Shown here piece by piece: positions 1 to 5,342 of a stretch of DNA of 7,851 nucleotides. Location: assembly GCA_026785865.1 (NCBI GenBank), contig JAJAZG010000559.1:1-7851 (forward strand). Direction: 5' to 3'. Source of the DNA: Pseudanabaena sp. CAN_BIN31. Lineage in GTDB: Bacteria; Cyanobacteriota; Cyanobacteriia; Pseudanabaenales; Pseudanabaenaceae. Made by a program: the position numbers and the translations under genes. Position 1 is the stretch's first letter. Each line of letters starts with the position of its first letter. The notes under the pieces were generated by a model. The model worked only from the letters and a program-made list of their open reading frames with translations. It searched no databases and had not been told where the DNA came from.

Positions 1-44
1 ATACTATCTAAGCTAATTTCAGCGATATTATTATTAGATGGCAT
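1..44 (-). CDS. Possible N-terminal fragment of a gene leaving the left edge
   Basis: An ATG on the minus strand (42-44) opens a frame with no stop before the window edge, giving about 14 residues that begin MPSNNNIAEISLDS. An AAGGA-like Shine-Dalgarno sequence sits about ten bases upstream on the same strand (around 54-58), and the region behind it is AT-rich and otherwise empty, as expected for a promoter region. The fragment is too short to assign a family, and a chance ATG is possible. It points the same way as trpF but is about 235 bases downstream of it, so co-transcription is uncertain. Confidence 0.4.
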   Translation of the reverse strand, partial: MPSNNNIAEISLDS

Positions 45-278
45 GATTAACAATCCTTAAAAGTCTCGTTTTTTACTTCAATGCAGTAGCCAATTTGTGT
101 TGCTACCATTTTGGCTAATTTACCCCCTCAACAATCTATCTGGTTTTCTTTTATTAAGTTAAGAACCTTATAATCTTTTTATATTTTTATTTATAGTTTC
201 ATAAATAAATAGAAATATAAACTTATGTATACATCTATGTTGAAGGATTTTTTATATGTTTATGCATGAAAATACACA
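45..278. other. AT-rich intergenic region with one weak AT-only hairpin
   Basis: No convincing coding frame is seen here. It lies downstream of trpF and upstream of the possible minus-strand start at 44, so it should hold the trpF 3' end and any promoter of the left-hand gene. One perfect 9-bp inverted repeat made only of A and T (186-194 against 201-209, six-base loop) could be a weak trpF terminator, but no T-run follows it on the minus strand and such a stem can arise by chance in this composition. No clear -35/-10 pair was found. Confidence 0.4.
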
Positions 279-917
279 TTAAGGCTTGGCGATCGCGATA
301 AATTTCTTAACTTTAAATAAATCTTTGTCACCTGCGGAACGCTCTACCCCACTCGATACGTCTAGACCATTTGGGGATACTAGCGCGATCGCCTGTTCCA
401 CATTTTCAGGTGATAGCCCTCCCGCTAACCACCAATCACAATTGGGTTGAAAATCGCGCAACATTTGCCAATCCAGCGTTTTGCCAGTGCCACCCGCCAT
501 TTGCGGATCGTAAGCATCCAGCAAAATTGCGTCAACTACGTCGCTAAAAAGTTGCGCTTGCTCTAAACCTGCTTGATTTTTGACTCGTAGTGCTTTGATG
601 AGCTTGATTTTAGGATCGATCTTGTTCAGATGCGATCGCATTTCATGACAAAACTCTGGCGACTCATCACCATGCAGTTGCACCGCATTTAGTCCGCCTT
701 GTTCAACCGTTTGACAGATTTCACTCGCACTTGCGTTGAGAAATACACCGATCAAATCTAGAACAGAGCTTAAACTAGAAGTGATGTGACCAATCGCAAT
801 TGCACCGATATATCTTGGTGAAGAGGGTACACAAATGAAACCGAGGGCATCTGCTCCCATTTGCGCGATCGCTTGAGCTTGATCGGGCTTTGTAATTCCA
901 CAAATTTTGATATACAT
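279..917 (-). CDS. trpF: Phosphoribosylanthranilate isomerase (TrpF)
   Basis: This cytoplasmic TIM-barrel enzyme isomerises N-(5'-phosphoribosyl)anthranilate to CdRP, the third step of tryptophan synthesis from chorismate. The 212-residue product has the usual TrpF length. The N-terminus reads MYIKICGIT, with Cys6 as the expected catalytic base; LLDAYD (Asp134) supplies the expected general acid. VQLHGDE (79-85), the AGGTGKTLDW phosphate-binding stretch (141-150), LAGGL and GLDVSSGVE near the C-terminus are all family signatures. The ATG at 917 was preferred over an in-frame ATG at 938, because the extra seven residues (Cys-rich, MECCASC) precede the strand where family members begin; no Shine-Dalgarno decides it. 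It is a stand-alone isomerase with no trp gene next to it, consistent with the scattered trp genes of cyanobacteria. A divergent gene starts about 90 bases upstream. Confidence 0.95.
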   Translation of the reverse strand: MYIKICGITKPDQAQAIAQMGADALGFICVPSSPRYIGAIAIGHITSSLSSVLDLIGVFLNASASEICQTVEQGGLNAVQLHGDESPEFCHEMRSHLNKIDPKIKLIKALRVKNQAGLEQAQLFSDVVDAILLDAYDPQMAGGTGKTLDWQMLRDFQPNCDWWLAGGLSPENVEQAIALVSPNGLDVSSGVERSAGDKDLFKVKKFIAIAKP

Positions 918-1008
918 ACAACTAGCGCAACATTCCAAGTATTCATCCTATCCAACAACTGCACCGACACCAATGCATTCTCCACAGAAATTAGTTCAAA
1001 ACCTTATT
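918..1008. promoter_or_regulatory. Shared divergent upstream region of trpF and the START-fold gene
   Basis: These roughly 90 bases separate the chosen starts of two divergent genes, so both promoters must lie here or inside the opposing 5' ends. The plus-strand frame stays open through this stretch back to a TTG at 907, inside trpF, and has in-frame ATGs at 973 and 1009. No consensus promoter boxes or ribosome binding sites were recognised. The assignment rests on gene orientation only. Confidence 0.4.
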
Positions 1009-1632
1009 ATGAAATTTTCATCAGGATCAGCTGTGATCATGGCAATTGCGATTATTTGTAGCGCCCCAACACTTCCCGCCCATGCCGCCTTATTTGATGG
1101 TCCCGTTGATCGCTTGCCATCAATTCAGCGCGACTCCCTGCGTAGTGGACAAACAGTAGTCACAGGCGATAACGGTAAATATGTAGCGCGAGTGCTAGTT
1201 ACCGCCTCTCCCGATGCAGTTTGGGGAGTTCTTACCGACTATGCCAATCTCTCCAAATTTATCCCCAACATGAGTTCTAGCAAGATCCTCGAAAGTCGTG
1301 GCGATCGTAAGGTGATCGAACAAGTAGATTCGCGTCAAGTTTTCGTGGTTTCGATCGTTTCGCGTACCAAACTAGCGATTCAAGAAACTAACCTCAAACA
1401 AATTGATTTCCGTCTCCTCGATGGCGACCTTTCTAAAATGGAAGGATATTGGAAAATGGAGCCAGTTTCTCTCATCCCAAACCGTCCCCCAAGTGAAGTT
1501 TTGATCACCTATACCGTTGATGCTCAGCCGAATGCCTCCACACCTACCGAAGTCTTCTACGGCATTTTTAAAGATGCTCTAGGTGATACATTGCAAGCAA
1601 TTAAAAAAGAAGTCAAAAATAGAAATAAATAA
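1009..1632 (+). CDS. Secreted START-like (SRPBCC / polyketide cyclase-type) protein
   Basis: The 207-residue product begins with a Sec-type signal peptide: a short n-region with Lys2, a hydrophobic core around residues 8-18, and a cleavage site after PAHA (residue 26). The mature part matches the START-like helix-grip fold: VLVTASPDAVWGVLTDYANL at the start of the domain, then the turn KFIPNMSSSKIL, a central antiparallel sheet, the family-typical GDLSKMEGYWKMEP, and a long amphipathic C-terminal helix ending in many Lys residues. Such domains bind lipids, quinones or other hydrophobic ligands; the ligand cannot be told here. It probably acts in the periplasm or thylakoid lumen. The frame could start at ATG 973 (12 more residues, a longer n-region) or at TTG 907. 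I chose 1009 for its ordinary signal-peptide length. It ends in a hairpin shared with folC. Confidence 0.82.
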   Translation: MKFSSGSAVIMAIAIICSAPTLPAHAALFDGPVDRLPSIQRDSLRSGQTVVTGDNGKYVARVLVTASPDAVWGVLTDYANLSKFIPNMSSSKILESRGDRKVIEQVDSRQVFVVSIVSRTKLAIQETNLKQIDFRLLDGDLSKMEGYWKMEPVSLIPNRPPSEVLITYTVDAQPNASTPTEVFYGIFKDALGDTLQAIKKEVKNRNK

Positions 1633-1696
1633 TAATAAAATCCAAAAAGCTGTGGCGATTGCGCAGTGTGCGCCACAACTTTTTGAGTTTTATTAT
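1632..1696. terminator. Bidirectional stem-loop terminator between convergent genes
   Basis: An inverted repeat fills most of the 70-base gap between two converging stop codons. The core stem pairs 1644-1657 with 1671-1684 (14 bp, one C-A mismatch), and AT pairs extend it outwards to about 1632 and 1696 with a few mismatches. T-rich sequence follows the core on either strand, so it could end transcripts from both sides. The loop holds a second small inverted repeat (GCGCA-GTG-TGCGC). The core resembles the palindromes at 3468 and 4107, so it may be a repeat copy that also serves as a terminator. Confidence 0.7.
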
Positions 1697-1702
1697 ATTT
1701 AT

Positions 1703-2954
<1,252 letters not shown>

Positions 2955-2974
<20 letters not shown>

Positions 2975-3311
2975 GAACTTCTAAGGCGTAGATTTTGCCA
3001 TGGACATCGACTTCGGCAATATGTCTGCCTTGCATCGCGAATAGTTCACCACTATCACGTTTGCCAGCGATCGCCCAAATAGCTTCCAGTCCATTCTCCG
3101 TCTTTCTGGTCGTCCAAACACGTTGCATTCCCGAATAAGCTTGAAAAAATTGGCGATATAGTTGCGCGATCGCATCTTTGCCAACTACTTTTTTTGCCCC
3201 CGATGGATGAACTTCAGCTTGTTCTGCAAACAGTTCTACCAATTCATCAAAGGCTTGTTCGTCATCGCTAGCGCGATCGGAAAGTTTAAAATATTGGTCT
3301 AAAACGGTCAT
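2955..3311 (-). CDS. NTF2/SnoaL-like small protein
   Basis: This 118-residue protein has the layout of the NTF2-like alpha+beta cone fold: an N-terminal helix pair (YFKLSDRASDDEQAFDELVE), a short strand with FAEQAEVHPSG, then KKVVGKDAIAQLYRQFFQAY (the common 'G-x-x-A-I' helix of SnoaL-like proteins), and four C-terminal strands ending ALEVHVSK. Members include enzymes, binding proteins and many of unknown role; nothing here fixes a substrate. No signal peptide is seen, so it is probably cytoplasmic. An AAGGG ribosome binding site lies about seven bases before the ATG. Its stop codon falls inside folC, so the two are very likely co-transcribed and perhaps coupled in translation. A direct folate role would be guesswork. 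Confidence 0.8.
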
Positions 3312-3558
3312 ATTCCCTTACCTTGATTGCTTTTAAGCTAAAAACTACATGTAACGCAACTAAGAAGGCATTACTAAAACTTTGCTTTAATTTTTGTCTT
3401 AGTGTAAACATATATTAAGCTATATTTTGCAAAAATAGATTCACCCTATAGAACTTAATTAAATCCAAAGCCCAAGAAAGCTGTAGCGCACGCTGCGCTA
3501 CAGCTTTCTTGGGCTTATGCTTGACCACTTAGTTACAATGTGGGCTTAGTTTGTAAAT
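3312..3558. other. Intergenic region: upstream of the NTF2-like/folC unit, downstream of ycf36
   Basis: This AT-rich gap holds the presumed minus-strand promoter of the two-gene unit and the 3' end of ycf36. The only strong structure is the perfect palindrome at 3468-3516. Possible minus-strand promoter pieces (a TTGCAA-like and a TTTACA-like hexamer around 3405-3435) have no well-spaced partner and are not called. No RNA gene was recognised. Confidence 0.4.
3468..3516. repeat. Perfect 49-base palindrome (23-bp arms, CGC loop)
   Basis: The arms 3468-3490 and 3494-3516 are exact reverse complements around a three-base CGC loop, with GCGCACGCTGCGC at the centre. It lies 42 bases after the ycf36 stop, so as RNA it would form a very stable hairpin that could end or stabilise that transcript; no T-run follows on the minus strand. 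A diverged copy of the same sequence lies at 4107-4152 and a more distant one at 1644-1684. This points to a dispersed palindromic repeat rather than a terminator evolved in place. Confidence 0.88.
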
Positions 3559-4044
3559 CTATCCAAAAATATTTAAAGTACCGAAACCAAGAATGAGAAA
3601 GCCAATAATTCCTAATAGAGTTTTTTGTAATCTCGTCATCACGGGCTTAATTTCGTAAGCCACGAGCAAACGATCTTTTACGAGATCTGCTTCTGGCTTT
3701 TCCCATGTTTGCCCGTCATACCAGCCCGACTCTTCATAAAAAATTTTGGCGCTATCAAGGCGTTGCTTCACATGGCTCCATCCCGATAGCAATAGTAACA
3801 CTGGCAAAATCAGTGCTATCGATCCACTGATGCTTGCCACACAAAGAAATTGCCATAAATGGCGGCTTGGTGACTCAAAGCTCATCGCAACTGGCGAAAG
3901 AATAACCGTAAAACCTAACCACATCAGCGACAATACTCGCAAATATTGCGATCGCGTTTGCTGCGCCCAACGATAAAAGAAAGCTTCCTTAAGTTCGATG
4001 TATTCATTAAGCGGTTGCTGCTCTTTAGGAACTGGACAAGTCAT
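3559..4044 (-). CDS. ycf36: Ycf36 / CGLD27 family (DUF1230) membrane protein
   Basis: The 161-residue product carries the family hallmarks: N-terminal TCPVPKEQQPLNEYIELKE (residues 2-20), FYRWA, three hydrophobic segments (about 35-53, 66-87 and 141-160), and between the second and third the highly characteristic YEESGWYDGQTWEKP (103-117) followed by DRLLVAYEIKP (124-134) and RLQKTL. The family is conserved in cyanobacteria and plastid-bearing eukaryotes (algal plastid ycf36; plant CGLD27), and is predicted to be an integral membrane protein, perhaps thylakoid. The plant protein has been linked to iron homeostasis; the biochemical role is not settled. The open frame extends 28 residues further to a GTG at 4128, but that extension begins inside a palindromic repeat and lacks family similarity, so the ATG at 4044 is chosen. 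No clear Shine-Dalgarno precedes it. Confidence 0.9.
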   Translation of the reverse strand: MTCPVPKEQQPLNEYIELKEAFFYRWAQQTRSQYLRVLSLMWLGFTVILSPVAMSFESPSRHLWQFLCVASISGSIALILPVLLLLSGWSHVKQRLDSAKIFYEESGWYDGQTWEKPEADLVKDRLLVAYEIKPVMTRLQKTLLGIIGFLILGFGTLNIFG

Positions 4045-4201
4045 GGGTGGTGCGATGATAGGCAGATATTTTATCAGTTTAGCAATAAGCGATCGCCTAA
4101 TGGTGCAAGCCAAAAAGCTATAGCGCACGCTGCGTCATAGCTTTTTGGGCTTTAATGCTCAACCCATGGTAAAAATACAAAATAGGACTGGATAAAATGG
4201 C
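4045..4201. promoter_or_regulatory. Divergent upstream region of ycf36 and thiO
   Basis: These 157 bases separate two divergent starts and should hold both promoters. A palindromic repeat (4107-4152) occupies the middle. A short AGGA (4184-4187), 14 bases before the thiO ATG, is a poorly spaced candidate ribosome binding site. An ATG at 4197 in another frame stops after two codons (ATG GCA TGA) and overlaps the thiO start codon, so a tiny leader frame is possible but probably accidental. No consensus promoter boxes were identified. Confidence 0.45.
4107..4152. repeat. Imperfect copy of the intergenic palindrome
   Basis: The arms 4107-4127 and 4131-4152 flank the same CGC loop as the 3468 copy and share its order of blocks (AAGCC, A-rich run, AGCT, TAGCGCA, loop, then the complement). 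Here pairing is spoiled by one bulged G (4149), one A-C mismatch (4122/4136) and one G-T pair (4123/4135). It lies between two divergent genes, where a terminator is not needed, which argues for an inserted repeat. It also lies across the GTG that would start the longest ycf36 frame. Confidence 0.82.
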
Positions 4202-5233
4202 ATGACTGATGTTTTCGTGATTGGTGGCGGCGTTATTGGCTTAGCGACAGCGATCGCCCTTTCGCAGAGAGGCGCAAGCGTGACAATTGTTGAGCGCGAT
4301 CTATGTGGACGCGGCGCGACATGGGCGGCGGCGGGAATGCTTGCGCCTGAAGCAGAAAGATTAGAAGGCGATCTATTAGATTTTGGTATTCGTAGTCGCG
4401 ATATGTATCCGCAATGGATTGCGAACTTGATGCGACTATCGGGGCAAGACTGCGGTTATTGGTGTTGTGGAATGATCGCGCCTATTTTGATGGAAGGCGA
4501 TCGCCAAGTGCTATCTCAACATCCCAAATATATTAATCGCGAAGAATCTCATAAACGTCAATCTGGTTTAGGGGATTCTATTTTAGGTTCTCTCTGGCTA
4601 TCTGAAGATGGACAAGTCAATAATCGCAAACTTACGCAAGCATTACTAACAGCAGCGCGATCGCTTTCGATCAAGATTTTGGAAGGAACTACGGTTTATG
4701 AAATTGTGCGCGATCGCGATCGCGTGACGCATCTCGATACTAGTGCGGGTAAGTTACAAAGCGATCGCTATATTTTGGCGACAGGTGCATGGACGCGATC
4801 GCTAATGCCTTTACCGATTAAGCCAATTAAAGGACAAATGCTGTCGGTGTTTGATGGCGATCGTAAATTACAAAGAGTGATTTATGCCTCAAATTGTTAT
4901 ATCGTGCCGCGCCAAGATGGAACGATTGTGATTGGGGCAACAGTTGAGGATAATGGATTTTTACAAGGCAACACTGCCGCAGGAATTGCTCAATTATTAA
5001 GTAATGCGATCGCGATTTATCCTGCGATCGCGGATATGCAAATTATGGAAACATGGTGGGGATTTCGTCCCCATGCGCCTAATGAAGTTCCGCTTTTAGG
5101 CAAAAGTGATTATGAAAATCTAATTTTGGCGACAGGTCATTATCGCAATGGCATTCTCTTTGCACCGATTACAGCTAAATGGCTGACTGATTTTATTGTT
5201 GATGGCATAGATAATTCAATTAACCAAAAATAG
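4202..5233 (+). CDS. thiO: Glycine oxidase ThiO (FAD-dependent)
   Basis: This flavoenzyme of the D-amino-acid-oxidase fold oxidises glycine with O2 to the imine used for the thiazole ring of thiamin, releasing H2O2. The 343-residue product opens with the FAD dinucleotide motif VIGGGVIGLATA (6-17) and the ribose-binding acid Glu31 in TIVERD, followed by ATWAAAGMLAPEAE (39-52), typical of ThiO. Later blocks are LATGAWTRSL, PIKGQML, GATVEDNGF, WWGFRPHAPNEVPLLG and LATGHYRNGILFAPIT. Arg289 and Arg315 sit where the substrate carboxylate is held in the family. Some cyanobacteria carry ThiO fused to thiazole synthase ThiG; here the frame stops soon after the oxidase domain, so it is a stand-alone form. 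A paired Cys (GYWCCGM, about residue 96) is not obviously a family feature. No other thi gene is in the window. Confidence 0.93.
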   Translation: MTDVFVIGGGVIGLATAIALSQRGASVTIVERDLCGRGATWAAAGMLAPEAERLEGDLLDFGIRSRDMYPQWIANLMRLSGQDCGYWCCGMIAPILMEGDRQVLSQHPKYINREESHKRQSGLGDSILGSLWLSEDGQVNNRKLTQALLTAARSLSIKILEGTTVYEIVRDRDRVTHLDTSAGKLQSDRYILATGAWTRSLMPLPIKPIKGQMLSVFDGDRKLQRVIYASNCYIVPRQDGTIVIGATVEDNGFLQGNTAAGIAQLLSNAIAIYPAIADMQIMETWWGFRPHAPNEVPLLGKSDYENLILATGHYRNGILFAPITAKWLTDFIVDGIDNSINQK

Positions 5234-5342
5234 ATGCATCACTGGAAATGATAAAATCAATTTTGGATTTTCAGTACCATAGGTGCTAAAAATCTAAAAT
5301 TAGTTTTAAAGATATTATATTTATTCTTTGAGAGGCTTCATC
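5234..5342 (+). promoter_or_regulatory. Upstream region and ribosome binding site of the exoprotein gene
   Basis: A strong Shine-Dalgarno sequence, AGAGG at 5331-5335, lies seven bases before the ATG and fixes the start of the next gene. Upstream are two weak AT-rich stems: 5253-5258 with 5266-5271 (6 bp, possibly the thiO 3' end) and 5292-5299 with 5304-5313 (8 bp with a two-base bulge). A TATTAT around 5313 could be a -10 element, but no good -35 was found. The promoter itself is therefore not resolved. Confidence 0.5.

Noticed and set aside
186..209. AT-only inverted repeat as a firm trpF terminator
   Set aside because: It has no GC pairs and no downstream T-run on the minus strand, and such stems are expected by chance in this AT-rich stretch, so it is only mentioned in the intergenic entry.
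770..1061. Small frames overlapping the trpF 5' end on both strands
   Set aside because: They are out of frame with trpF and with the START-fold gene and have no recognisable features.
2981..3184. Minus-strand 67-codon frame inside the NTF2-like gene
   Set aside because: It is a shifted-frame shadow of a gene with a better start, ribosome binding site and fold signature.
3746..4140. Plus-strand open frames opposite ycf36
   Set aside because: They lie antisense to a recognised conserved family, and their translations show no domain, signal or plausible ribosome binding site.
3468..4152. Two spaced palindromes as a CRISPR-like array
   Set aside because: There are only two copies, about 600 bases apart with a gene between them, and they are palindromic rather than regularly spaced direct repeats.
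4197..4205. Two-codon leader frame (ATG GCA TGA) overlapping the thiO start
   Set aside because: It is too short to carry evidence of translation and most likely coincidental.
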